NCBI RefSeq assembly: GCF_000149955.1
Contig: NC_030989.1
Coordinates: forward strand, 3,295,839 to 3,359,838
From: Fusarium oxysporum f. sp. lycopersici 4287
Lineage: Eukaryota > Ascomycota > Sordariomycetes > Hypocreales > Nectriaceae
Length of the DNA: 64,000 nt
Reading direction: 5' to 3'
The position numbers were made by a program, and so were the translations under genes. The notes under the pieces are model-generated. The model did no database searches, had not been told where the DNA came from, and saw only the letters and a program-made list of their open reading frames with translations. Shown here one piece after another: positions 11,672 to 22,351 of the stretch. Every line of letters begins with the position of its first letter. The first letter of the stretch is position 1.

Positions 11672-11796
11672 AGCAAGCTAAGTTCATCATAAACTATGCT
11701 AAATATATACCAGCAAGCTAGATTTATCATAAACTACCCCCAAGATACCATAAGCAAGCGAATTTCATCATAAATGATCCTAAAGATATCCTAATA
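11672..11796. repeat. Three imperfect 40-bp tandem repeats
   Basis: Units begin at 11672, 11712 and 11753 with AGCAAGC, then a TTCATCATAAA / TTTATCATAAA core, and end in a ...AAGATAYC-like tail. The period is 40-41 bp. They lie between the 3' end of the 10.3 kb gene and the 3' end of the cysteine-rich pseudogene. No coding or known regulatory role is evident. Confidence 0.85.
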
Positions 11797-11891
11797 CTAC
11801 CTTAGCCTTTTTATCACTTGGGATACTCAAGCTCTCAGCCACAAGTCTCAACCGCAAATAACACATCTGGCTAATACCCCTCGCGTAGCTT

Positions 11892-12394
11892 TTAACAACT
11901 ACATCCACACACACCAGGCAGAACACAGTTCTTTCCACAGCCATATTGAAGTCCATTTGTTCCGCAGTCCTCCCACTTGCACCTGGCCCACGGCCCGACC
12001 CCTCCGGCCGTAGCGGTCCAGCACCATTTGCCGCTCCCTTTCTCACCGCAGCTCTTCCAGCAGTACTTGTCTGAACACCCGCACGGTGCTTTTTAGTAGC
12101 AGCGCCTCTTTTGGAAGAGCTTGGAAGCACCCGTTGGGGTTGTATCAGGGACATCCCCTTCCTCGAAGGGGGCTAGAGAGGCTCCCTCGGCGGAATCAAG
12201 GGTGCGGTTGCGGCCGAGGGGATGATCGGCGCAGAGGCGAAGATCCGAGGGCTCTACACCATCAGGAGTCTTCCGGGGGTGGCCTGGAGAATTCCGAGAT
12301 CTCCACAAACAGCTTCGGCACCCGAGATAGTGGAAGATACAGCAGAAATCAGGGTTGAGTAGGCGAGAACGAGAATAGCGCTGTCGTATTTCAT
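11892..12394 (-). pseudogene. Broken gene for a small secreted cysteine-rich (effector / killer-toxin-like) protein
   Basis: The minus-strand start at 12394 gives a signal peptide (MKYDSAILVLAYS...) and VCGDLGILQ. A pro-region then continues in a shifted frame (RLCADHPLGRNRTL, GASLAPFEEGD) and ends in a dibasic KR followed by RCY. After an in-frame TAA (12095-12093) the same frame encodes a cysteine-rich C-terminus (CGCSDKYC, KWCW, CGKNC, CGCSC) ending at the TAA at 11894-11892. The layout of signal, VCGDLG, pro-region, KR and cysteine-rich mature part matches a family of fungal small secreted proteins as I remember it. Two lesions are visible: a one-base shift near the C5 run at about 12,275, and the TAA. 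No intron with proper ends removes either. Function is unknown and toxin-like activity is only a family-level guess. Confidence 0.65.
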
Positions 12395-13525
12395 CGTGAC
12401 TGATGAATGTCAATTGAAGGTAGAACGTGTTTGAGTAGTAGATGTGTTATTTGCAGTTGAGACTTGTGGCTGAGAGCTTATATCAGCACAGAGAACTTTG
12501 TGTTTGAGCAGTGAAAAGGTGCTTGAACGGGAGCTGTTGCGGTTGAGTTGCATTAAAGCCTGAGGGTTATCCAGGATTATTTATACTTATTGCAAAGAGT
12601 TTTATTCCAGAGGAGAAGAGCACTGGCATCTGCTCACCAATATCAATTTGAGGCAGTACAGTAAGCATGAGAAGCCCTGTTAATGTTGTTGGGGGCTATG
12701 ACGCCCCGCAACCGAACGTCGCTCAAGGCTCAGAGGCTCATGCATCCCTGATATGATGAATGATGGTGGTGTATTATCATTGTTGAACAAGAGACCAACT
12801 CTTTGCATGCCTTTGCTAACCCGTTCACGATTAGTGATCTACAGAGAATTAGGAGCCGTGGAAAACTCGTTTACTACAAGAGGTTAATTGAATGATCAGA
12901 CATACTATGAAATCCAAGTGGCAGTCTCGTACAAAGAGTTCAAGAGCAAGATGGATAGCTAGTGTGAAGTTGTATGGTGACTTAGCCGCTTATCATGCCT
13001 CCAGCGAAAGGAGTAATCGCCGTAGGAATCACCACAGAAGCCGAACCATTCATACATCCATGAGTTGCCTATTCGGGTTTGCCAGTTTAGAACGAGCGGA
13101 ATATACGAGTAATATGCCTCTGTAAGCGAATGACCCTGGTGAGCCAAGACGGTCTGGATCGCATATGTGTCTCACTTAGTTGACAGCAAATGAAGCTTTG
13201 CGCAAAATTCACAGGGGAACGGAACCTTCTGAACAAATCATGGTTCTGGAGTACAATGCGACCAATTGGCAGTCAGGTATCAACCAACATGATATGATCA
13301 TGAGAACGTGATCACAGCCAATAACCAACAGTCAACAACGCCGCATTCGGACATAGTACCTGATATTCTGATAGCGAGGATACCGATCAAACCGCGAAAT
13401 TAAATATATTCATTTCAACTTAACTCGTGGCCACCCCGCTGCTTCCCATCTTTTCAAAAACACCAAACCTTGCCTCTTCGTTCGCAGCCATCACAGGATT
13501 CTACTTGCTTCATTTTCCATCCAAA
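12395..13525. other. Intergenic stretch before the cerato-platanin gene
   Basis: Promoter side of both the cysteine-rich pseudogene (minus) and the cerato-platanin gene (plus). No supportable gene or repeat is seen. Confidence 0.5.
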
Positions 13526-14028
13526 ATGTTCGTTTCAAGGTCCGCCATTGTTGGCCTACTGCTGCCTTCAGCATCCGCTGTTTCACGTAAGTGTATACCA
13601 AGATTCAACCTCTTTCCAGTGAGGTATTAACTTAGGGAATAGTCACATACAGCAAACTCTATGACAACAACTCGATCCCTGTTAGCCAACTGGCTTGCTA
13701 CAAAAACGGCCTTATCATGGATGGGCAGCCAGAATGGCAAACTATTGGGGACATCCCGCATTCGATCACCGGTCTTGAACAAGTCGATGGACCAGATTCT
13801 CCCCTTTGCGGTTCCTGCTGGATACTTACATATGGTGAAACTTCCAGACCCGTGCTTATCCTAGATAGCGCAAAGGAGGGGTTCGTATCGAGTCTTGATG
13901 CATTGAACTGGCTTACGGGTAACAAGGGCGAAGAGCTTGGAAAAGTCGAGGTGAAGACTACTAAGGTTGATCGCACGAATTGTGGCTTTCCCCTGAGGAG
14001 ATACATAAGGGACTCTGATGTGTCTTAA
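13526..14028 (+). CDS. Cerato-platanin family secreted protein
   Basis: Two exons, 13526-13586 and 13643-14028, are separated by a 56-bp GTAAGT...TAG intron, giving 148 residues. The signal peptide is MFVSRSAIVGLLLPSASAVS. The mature part shows the cerato-platanin plan: TYSKLYDN, a first Cys (QLACYKNGL), WQTIGDIPHSI, CGSCWILTYG (Cys 2 and 3), PVLILDSAKEGFVSS, LDALNWLTG and TNCGFPL (Cys 4). Four cysteines and a length of about 130 mature residues fit the family. Known for the family: abundant secreted proteins with a double-psi beta-barrel, expansin-like, chitin-oligomer binding, often plant defence elicitors. The C-terminus after NCGF is about ten residues longer than usual. Confidence 0.92.
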
Positions 14029-14611
14029 TGGTTTTTACTTGGCATCTGCCTCGCAAATAGTTTCTTGGAGGGCATCTTTTGCCGTCTCTTCTCATCATCA
14101 TCCTGGGTTCAATCTTTTACTGTCAGTTGGATCCCGAAGCGAATCGAATAGTGCTTAGCTAGTGATGTGTTCTGAGAGAATTGGCATACTTATAAAGCCT
14201 AGTCGTAGGTAGCAGTAGTACTAGAAAGCACGGTTAATTGTCGCCCTATAATTATCATTCAATGAGGCTGAACTACACCCTAAGCTCCTCCGAGAGATCC
14301 GAGCCTAGAGCTCTCATTTCGGCACGGAAGCTATATAAAAGGAACGGAAAGAAATACAGCAACGGTTAGATCGTCGCAATTAAATAGGACGGCCTACGTT
14401 GTAAGTGGTGGATGATTTATGAAACAGAACCTTGCAGACAGCCGTACTTTGCCTATTTAGGCGATTCGGATAGTGTCTGCCGAAATCTCCAGGGTTGATC
14501 AGGAGATCGGAGAAAGTATATAAAAGACAAAGTATCCTTATTGATTGCGTTAACGGTATTGTTCGTTATTGAATACGCTGTTGCCTGTTCAGATATCACG
14601 TCACGGACAAG
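14029..14611. other. Intergenic spacer
   Basis: 3' region of the cerato-platanin gene and promoter of the esterase gene. No other gene seen. Confidence 0.5.
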
Positions 14612-15704
14612 ATGAAGGTGGCTGTATTGACCCTTTTTATGACCGCTGTGTCGGCCGCCTCACTCCCTGTAAGTCTCGCCATCGTTAACAAGAGGCACTA
14701 CTAATCTTTGGGTGCAGAGCTATAGATTTGTCGGAAGAGTCAACCCGGCGACTAAGCAGCTCACATGGCCGAGCACTGGAGTGGCCTTCACATTCAAGGG
14801 AACTACCGCTAGTATCAAGATCGACGGCATCACCGGGACATCAAGCGCAGATTTGATCATCGACGGCGGCAGTCCAATTCTCATTAAAAATGTAGAGGGA
14901 ACTTCGATCTCGACTCCAAAGCTCACAAAGGGTACCCATACCGTTGAGCTTCGCAAACGATCAGAAGCCTCTTTCGGTGTCTTCCGAGTTACCGGCGTCA
15001 ACACGGATGGCCAACTGCTCGAGGATGTGGCGCCAAAGCGCAAGATTGAGATCATTGGCGACTCCATCACCGTTGGATACGGTCTTGATGGCGTTCTGCC
15101 TTGTGTCGACTCAGCCGTTCTGCAGAACAATGGCAAAACATACGGTGCCGTGGCAGCGAGAGCTTTGAAGGCGGATTATAGTGTCGTCGCCTGGAGCGGC
15201 AAGGGCCTTATCCGCAACTATGCCCAGAACCCCCCTGATACTTCACCAACTATGCCAGTTCTCTACACGCGCTACGGGGCCAACGACGCCGACAACAGTT
15301 TCACGTTCCCTAGTTCATGGGTTCCTGATGCTGTGGTGATCAACCTGGGCACAAATGACTTCAGCTACCTAAACGTGCGCCAGCCAGTCAACCCTGCCGA
15401 TCTCACCAAAGCCCTGGTCAAGCTGGTCAAGAGCATACAGCCACACTATCCAAAGGCTCAGTTCTTCTTTGTTTCTTCCCCGCTCCTCAGCGATAGCTAC
15501 CCCACTGCAGCTGATGCGCAGAAGTCCACACATGTCAAAGTTCTTAAGGACGCTATGCAGCAGCTGACTGGTGTCAAGACCCATCTGGTTGATTGGCCTA
15601 CTCAGGGTTCTGATGCAGGATGTGACTATCACCCTAATGCTGCAACGCAAGCCAAGGGTGGCGCACTTCTGGAGGCCTCTATTAAGTCAGCTCTAGGATG
15701 GTGA
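14612..15704 (+). CDS. Secreted SGNH/GDSL carbohydrate esterase (CE2-like)
   Basis: Exon 1 (14612-14668) encodes a signal peptide (MKVAVLTLFMTAVSAAS). A 49-bp intron follows, then exon 2 (14718-15704), giving 347 residues. Residues about 20-130 resemble the N-terminal beta-sandwich of CE2 esterases (YRFVGRVNPATKQLTWPSTG, FTFKGTTASIKIDG). The SGNH domain shows block I IIGDSITVGYG with the nucleophile Ser, VAWSGKGLIRNY, NLGTNDFSY (block III Asn) and the C-terminal CDYHPN with the catalytic His. Known for the family: deacetylation of acetylated xylan or mannan. The exact substrate is inferred. The gene fits the surrounding set of secreted wall-active genes. Confidence 0.9.
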
Positions 15705-16091
15705 GTGCCGAAAGACAGTGGTAAGCGATTATGAAAAGGCAAATTGGTATCGGGTAAGGTTTCTTTAGCTCCGAGTGAAGTCAGATAAGATGAAAGTGAT
15801 GGATGAATGGAAAGCTACTCACTCTTATAAATAAACGATTGGCATGATTTTCTTACTGGCAATTTCTAGCAAAACTATAGTATATCAGCTCGTATAACAA
15901 CTATTTTCATAACCTGATCATATCTCTACATAGCCTCGTTTGTGCATATTATCCTTGCAATATTTATCCAGTCACATCATGCAGGCGGGGCTATATTGCA
16001 CTGGTCCAACATGACTTAAATAGTTCACAGCCCGATTCTAGCTGATCCCTTCAGGCTTTTGTTTCACTCTCCTGTTTACGACCATCTCAAA
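15705..16091. other. Intergenic spacer
   Basis: AT-rich 3' region of the esterase and promoter of the NACHT gene. Nothing else seen. Confidence 0.5.
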
Positions 16092-18307
16092 ATGGATCCG
16101 ATTACAGCATTTCAAGTCGCTGCCTCAGTCATAACCTTCGTGGAATTCGGGCGCAATATTCTCACTGAAGCCCGTGAGGTATACCAATCTCCGTCGGGGA
16201 TACCGTCAAAGGTCGTTCAGCTGGGCCAAGTCGCAAAAGACCTCGCCGCTGCTGGAGATAGAGTGTCGGAATCCCTGATCAAAAGTGCTCCAAACTCCAG
16301 CGCAGCTTCCGATGAAAAGCTCTCGAGGCTATGCGGAGAATGCAATACCATCAAGAGTGAGTTTCAGCAAGCTCTGACCAGGTTTCAAGCACGAGGAAAT
16401 AACAAATTAAATCATGCTGTTAGCAGCGTTTCTGTAGCATTTAAGACGATTTGGTCTCAGAGCAAGATTGATGAGCTTGATCAACAGCTTCGACGGATAC
16501 AGTCAGAAATGACTATGGCTGTTCTTATGTCGCTTTGGTGGGTTCCAATAATTGATGCCTACAATTTCAACTCCTTCCTAATAAAAATTGACTTAGGGAG
16601 AGGGAGACAGTTGAAGACAAGTCTCAACAGCAATATCTGGAAAGGATAGAATCAAGCATCAACCAAACCAACAATAGGCTCGACAACGTGATGCATGATC
16701 TGATACAGACCTCTTATGGGAACACTCCAGAGGGTATCGATAATCGGACCCAGCTACTCAGAGAATTATCGAGAATTAATTGGAAGCCGGATCGTGTCAT
16801 GGTTATTGATGACGAAGAGACAACAGAACTGTTTCAGCAAGACATCATCGACAGCCTTTGGTTCTCATCAATCGAATCTAGGGACAGGTTGATCCCAGAT
16901 CCATACAAGTCCACATATAATTGGATCTTCAGTGAATATTCAGATACCAAGTTTGTTGAGTGGCTCAGAGGCTCTAATAATCCTCTCTACTGGATCACTA
17001 GGAAGGCAGGCTCTGGGAAGTCTACGCTTATGAAGTACATCGTTCACCATGCATCTACCATAGCGCACCTGAGTCATTGGGCTGGCAAATCTCCTGTCTT
17101 GTTTATTTATTTCTATTTCTGGGAGGCCACTACACAACCTCTCCAGTATACCCAGGAAGGCCTTTTGCGCACTCTCCTCTGGCAGTCTTTCAAAACCAGA
17201 CCAGAATTAATTCCTGTCGTGGCTCCGCACCGCTGGACAGCAAAGTTCGCTCTACATGGCTTGGGAGGCTCCTCTCCTGAGTGGACGTTGGACGAATTAG
17301 AAGAAACATTTCGGAACCTGGCTTCACTTAACGGCTCATCTTTCAACTTGATTATGTTTATTAACGGGCTTAATGAGTTCGATGGCGAGCCTGAGGCTTT
17401 GGTAGGATGGGTGAAGCGGGCTGTCGAGAAGTTCGGCATCAAAGTTTGTGTTGGAAGTCGCCCCTGGACTGCTTTCGCCGATGGCTTTGAACAGCATCCT
17501 TCACTTACTATGCAGCATCTTACAGCATCAGATATCGAAGCTTACGTTGATGGCCATTTCAACACCAGCCCGGCTTTCAAACAATGGCAAGCCATATCTG
17601 TTAAAGAGACAGAAAAGCTACGACAACAGTTTCTGATCAAGGCTGACGGAGTTTTCCTCTGGGTCTATGTGGTAGTAAAGGACCTCATGTCAGCTTTAGC
17701 TAGAGGCAAGAGCTTGAAAGAACTCCATGCGATCCTGGATGCTTTACCTGTGGACGTCATAAAGATGTACACCAAGATATATGAAAACCTTGACCCAAAT
17801 GAAGCCGCAACAGCCTCTCGCTATCTCGCCGTACGGCTCGCTTCCGCGATCTCGCTCACTACCGATGTATTATGGTCTATTGAAGAGAAAACGACGGCGC
17901 CTCCACATGATCTGTATGAGCCTGACCTGAGAGACGGCATAATCGAGAGACGTCTGGATAGCTCCACACGAGGGATGTTGGAGCTCTCAAGAGGCTACAT
18001 CGAATTCCATCACAGGAGCGTCAGGGAGTGGTTACTACTCGATGATGTCTCGCAGCTAATGGATTCCAGGCTCCCTATAGATTTTAATGCAACCATTTTG
18101 CTATTGCAAGAGCACATCCGGGGCTTGGGCTATTACGGCTCTTCGCGTTGGGGCTACTTCTGGCCGTTCATGGCTGAGGGAGTAGTTGAGTCATTCTGGG
18201 CTGCTATCTCCATAGCCTTTCAATATGCAAACATGGCCAGTGGATCGGCGGCTGTAACACAGTCAATGATTTGCATGTTGGATAGATTTCAACATGTTCT
18301 CGATTAA
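16092..18307 (+). CDS. NACHT/STAND NTPase of the fungal heterokaryon-incompatibility type
   Basis: Exon 1 (16092-16537) and exon 2 (from 16597) are joined by a GTGGGT...TTAG intron of 59 bp, giving 718 residues to the TAA at 18305. Residues 1-130 match the helical fungal STAND N-terminal domain (MDPITAFQVAASVITFVEFG). A coiled region follows, then a NACHT domain with the P-loop RKAGSGKSTLMK (about residue 285). A hydrophobic beta strand ends in FINGLNEFDG as the Walker-B-like segment (about 400), then VCVGSRPW as the sensor-like strand and DGVFLWVYVVVKDL. IEFHHRSVREWLL marks the end of the winged region. No ankyrin, WD40 or TPR repeats are seen. Known: such NTPases act in allorecognition and programmed cell death. 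The same frame stays open beyond the TAA for 238 codons (see next entry). Confidence 0.85.
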
Positions 18308-19021
18308 AAGGCAAAACTAATAGTCGAGGTTAGGTTTCGGAGCAAGATTGAGAAGTCCGATTCCTGGATGCTTCGGAAAGCTGCCGGCGACAACGAACTC
18401 AATCCACAGACACGACCACCGCCTCAGTCATCTCAGCCTTTCCTCTCGACATTCTCCAAGTTGTACAGCAGTAGTCAAAGGTTGATGCAGAGAATGAAGA
18501 ACACGAAAGCCCAAGAGCACCATACGGCTTACCAATGGTTTTTCTCCCAAGACGACAACTTCCGGATCACTGCAGAAGATAGCTTCGTTGGTGTGGCTGC
18601 TCAGTACGCTGTAGTTCCTTATGTAATGGCGAAAATCAAGGAGAACAAACAACTCATCAAACAAAGAGATGACCAAAGATCGCTTCTCCATAACGCGGTT
18701 TTCGGGTTCCGGATGTACCGAGAATGTTGGGTTTATTTTAAAGATGTTGAAGATGAGGACGGGTCATATTATCCAAGATTGAAATTGGTGAAGGGGTTGC
18801 TGGATGCTGGAGCAGCGACAAAAGGGCATATACATCTTCCAAAAGCTGGCCCAGTTTATCAAGTCCCAGAAGATTTTGATTACATATATGTTATACAGAG
18901 TCTTCCAAAAGATGCACGAGAGGCGACTGGACCAGAAGAGTATTGGAATGAGGTTATACGACTTCTCCAAAAGAAGAAGAGATGGGAGTTTGGTCATCGA
19001 AAGAATCAGTCGACTACATAA
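18308..19021 (+). CDS. In-frame continuation of the NACHT gene after a TAA (238 codons)
   Basis: The frame after the TAA at 18305-18307 is the same as the NACHT frame and is open to 19019-19021, with coding-like content (AYQWFFSQDDNFRITAEDSF, KLVKGLLDAGAATKGHI). It has no good start of its own before the Met at 18368. Either the TAA is a nonsense mutation splitting a gene of about 956 codons, or it lies in a short intron. A 57-nt segment from 18278 (GTTGGA) to the TTAG ending at 18334 would be in phase and holds a CTAAT branch-like site, but its donor is poor. The function of this C-terminal part is unknown. Confidence 0.5.
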   Translation, partial: KAKLIVEVRFRSKIEKSDSWMLRKAAGDNELNPQTRPPPQSSQPFLSTFSKLYSSSQRLMQRMKNTKAQEHHTAYQWFFSQDDNFRITAEDSFVGVAAQYAVVPYVMAKIKENKQLIKQRDDQRSLLHNAVFGFRMYRECWVYFKDVEDEDGSYYPRLKLVKGLLDAGAATKGHIHLPKAGPVYQVPEDFDYIYVIQSLPKDAREATGPEEYWNEVIRLLQKKKRWEFGHRKNQSTT

Positions 19022-20998
19022 ATTGGTAGATGCGAGCAGACGGATATAATCACCCTGGCCCTCGGCTGAGCCTATAAGTCCACAATAGAAACAGTTATAT
19101 TCCTTATCATGTTAGTTAGGCACCATTCGAGGAAGAAAGACCCTGGTCCTCATACAGTCAAGCTCGTGCGAATTGTATGCGGTGTTGTTCAAAATGGACC
19201 ACCATTGCAATGTAAGCCATCAAAGTCGAGAATATGGACCCCTCGAAGAAGGGAATCACTCCTTCATTCGGCCCCTACGATCAAGAAACTCTTCCTTCAC
19301 CATATCCTTCCTGAGGTATACAAATATGCAAGAGCTTCGACAGGGATTGGAAAACGGGCGGCTGAGAATTCTGCTAAGCTTCTCATTGGTCGTCCTACGC
19401 CTTTCTGAGTGTAGCAAATGCACTTCTCGTTCAACGCAATGGGCAGCCCATAGGTCAACATTGTCTAAGTAGTGCATTAATGTAGTGCCACATTACATAT
19501 CGGCAAGAAATGGTTACACAAATGTTTGCACGGGTCTACTCTAGTTGACCGGAAATGCCGGGGCTAGCTTGAAAACTCCTGACATGCCGTCTGTACCGAG
19601 CTCTTGTGAATAAGGTTGTCATTAGCTACCTGCGCTAACTAGGGGCCTATCTCCCCCTGAGCACCCAACTCCAGCCGTTTATCAACTACGCTGGCCGACC
19701 TCTAGAAGGCAAGCCAGATTAGATATGTATGATACCAGACGAGTAGATGAGATCAGCTCTGTTTCAGCTAAGATGCAAATGAGGCAGGTGATTAAATATT
19801 AAGCTTTCAGTCGCAAATATGACTGTTCGTGAAGAATGTCTCGACAGTAGAAATTGGCTCCTTGAATACAAACTGAATCCAGCAAACCTTGGTTATCACC
19901 TCGCAGTTGCAGAAAGTTCCTGTCTCCCTAGATTCTAATTTGGTTGACATATCGTCCCAGGCACCCATAAGCTTTGTAGTCGCCAACCATGACTCGTGAG
20001 ATATTGCAGTACGCTCGAGCTCAGCGATTCAATCCAAATTGGTAGATATTAGGCTGCGTTCCTACCTGACTGTATATGATAGTCTTGTAATAATCCATGT
20101 TAAATATATATTATTTATATTTGAGACTTAGAGCTTTACTTATATAATTATAAAGAACTTAGGATAATGTAATACTAATACTTATAAGGAAGAATAAATA
20201 ATTACTAAAATTACTACCCTTCTTCATTTTAGTCCACTTATATACAATAATTTAACTGAACCCAGTAAAGTACAAGGCAAAAAAGGACAAAGTAGTGTCT
20301 TCCTAGGTGTTGCAACAATCCTGAATTGAATGTCATTCTGGTTGATCTTTGTTCCTGTCAGCTACACTCCAAATCACTCTATCGTCAACTTTTTAAAACC
20401 TCGGCAGTCCCAATCTTAAGGGGAGCATGGCACGATTGAGTCCAATTAGTACGCTCGCGGAGATTGACATGATAACGCTCCATTTTCCAGATCTAGTGTC
20501 TTTTCTAGACCCAACTATGACCTTATCACAGCTTATCATCTTACAATCGCAAAGAATCATCTCCATTCTTATCTCCATTTAGAGTGGGCCACCGTTACAT
20601 CGTCAAAACATTGACGTCGGTACCAAGGACCGGGTTTCTCATGCTACCAGCTTGTCGATTCGTTCAGTCGTCAAAAAAAACGTTACATCAACTCAACTCT
20701 GCGCCTTGAATTGTAATCAGCCCACAATTCTCGCCAGAACAAACAGAGACTAAAAGAATATGGTCCTTGTCTGTGGAGAATGCCGAGGCGGCGTAAAGTG
20801 TCATCTATGGAGCCAAGGCAATGGATCAAGGCTGGTATTGGTTCTTCGAGACTGTTCCGGTTTCTTGGAACCCTGTATAGGATGACATATCAGACTCTGA
20901 TATCTGTGGTTCGTCGATCTTTGATGGTTTAAGTATCTGGGACCTCGCAAATCTCTAAAGAAGCAGAATACCTTTCAGACCTCGCGGTATACGTCAAG
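19022..20998. other. Gene-poor stretch with an AT-rich block
   Basis: No supportable gene. Open frames at 19109-19480 overlap in three frames and match nothing I recognise. A strongly AT-rich block spans about 20,095-20,260. The last 300 bp are the promoter and leader of the old yellow enzyme gene. Confidence 0.5.
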
Positions 20999-22225
20999 AT
21001 GGGCGATATCATCGATGCCGGAGCTTCTTCCAAGCTCTTCACTCCTCTGGACATTGGAAATGGCAAGATTCACCTAAAGCACCGCATTGTTCATGCACCT
21101 CTTACCAGAAACCGAGGAACTCCGGTTAATACCGAGTCTACGCCAGAGAACCCCAACCGACTCTGGGTTCCCAATGATCTGATGGCCGAATACTATTCTC
21201 AACGAGCGACCGATGGTGGTCTCATCATTTCTGAGGGTCTCCCTCCTTCACTTGAAGGTAATGGAATGCCAGGCGTTCCAGGCATTTTCTTGCCTCAACA
21301 GGTAGAAGGCTGGAAGAAGGTCGTTTCTGCTGTTCATTCCAAAGGAGGTTATTTCTACGCCCAGCTTTGGCACTCCGGCCGCGCCAACATCCCTCAGTTG
21401 ACTGGAACTCCTATTCTTGCTCCCTCCGCCACACCGTGGGATGACCCTAACGAGACCTTCTCATATCCCCCACCGCACAGCACCACGCCCGTCAAAATCG
21501 CAGACTATCCGCCCATCGAGATGACCGTGGATAAGATCAAGAGTACTATCAGTGACTACGTCAATGCCGCAAAGAATGCAATTGAAGCTGGTTTCGACGG
21601 TGTTGAGGTCCACGGTGGAAACGGATACCTCGTCGAACAGTTCCTCTCCTCAAACGTCAACAAACGAACGGACCACTACGGCGGTTCTGAGGAGAAGAGA
21701 TGTAACTTTGCAATTGAACTTATGGAGGAACTAGCCAAGGCGATTGGTCAAGAGAACCTGGCTATTCGTCTCACCCCTTTTGGTCTTTTTAACCAATCTC
21801 GTGGTGAGAAGCGCGTTGAAACGTGGAGTCACCTCTGTCGTGAACTGAAATCCCGCTTGCCCAAGCTTTCGTACGTTAGTTTCGTTGAACCGCGGTATGA
21901 GCAGATCTTTTCGGAGGAGGAGAAACAGAAGTTCTTGGGATCTTGGGGTTTACCTACCGTCGATCTGTCGCTGTTCCGTTCGATCTTTGGAGATACGCCA
22001 TTCTTTTCCGCTGGCGGATTCAATGATGTTAACTCCTGGGGTGTTGTCGAGAGTGGAAAATATGATGCCCTTTTGTATGGAAGGTATTTTATCAGTAACC
22101 CTGATTTGGTGGAGAGATTGAGAAACGGGTGGCCGTTGCAGGCATATGATAGGAAGACGTTTTATGGGCCTTTTGAGGATAATGCTGTTGGATATACGGA
22201 TTATCCCTTTTACAAAAAGGAGTAG
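20999..22225 (+). CDS. Old yellow enzyme family NADH:flavin oxidoreductase
   Basis: Intronless frame of 408 residues. Family signs in order are FTPLDIGNGKIHLKHRIVHA, PLTRNRGTP, YSQRATDGGLIISEG, FYAQLWHSGRAN, DGVEVHGGNGYLVEQFL, NKRTDHYGGSEEKRCNF, LAIRLTPFG, FFSAGGF and DALLYGRYFISNPDLVERL (FMN phosphate binding). Known: FMN-dependent reduction of alpha,beta-unsaturated carbonyls with NAD(P)H. The active-site His/Asn pair appears as HGGN. The full barrel is present and the length is normal. It is convergent with the next gene, 126 bp apart. The natural substrate is unknown; no cluster partners are nearby. Confidence 0.93.
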   Translation: MGDIIDAGASSKLFTPLDIGNGKIHLKHRIVHAPLTRNRGTPVNTESTPENPNRLWVPNDLMAEYYSQRATDGGLIISEGLPPSLEGNGMPGVPGIFLPQQVEGWKKVVSAVHSKGGYFYAQLWHSGRANIPQLTGTPILAPSATPWDDPNETFSYPPPHSTTPVKIADYPPIEMTVDKIKSTISDYVNAAKNAIEAGFDGVEVHGGNGYLVEQFLSSNVNKRTDHYGGSEEKRCNFAIELMEELAKAIGQENLAIRLTPFGLFNQSRGEKRVETWSHLCRELKSRLPKLSYVSFVEPRYEQIFSEEEKQKFLGSWGLPTVDLSLFRSIFGDTPFFSAGGFNDVNSWGVVESGKYDALLYGRYFISNPDLVERLRNGWPLQAYDRKTFYGPFEDNAVGYTDYPFYKKE

Positions 22226-22351
22226 TCTAGATGTTGAGTTACATAAATATTCTGAATATGTTTCCCAGGAATACAAGCTTGGATACATATAGGTAGAATA
22301 TGAATGACTAAATATAGTAAAACATGAGCCTTAGCCTCCTAAGTAAGGTGC

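Noticed and set aside
19109..19480. Overlapping frames of about 75-100 codons downstream of the NACHT gene
   Set aside because: Three frames open together without a recognisable domain; not enough to call a gene.
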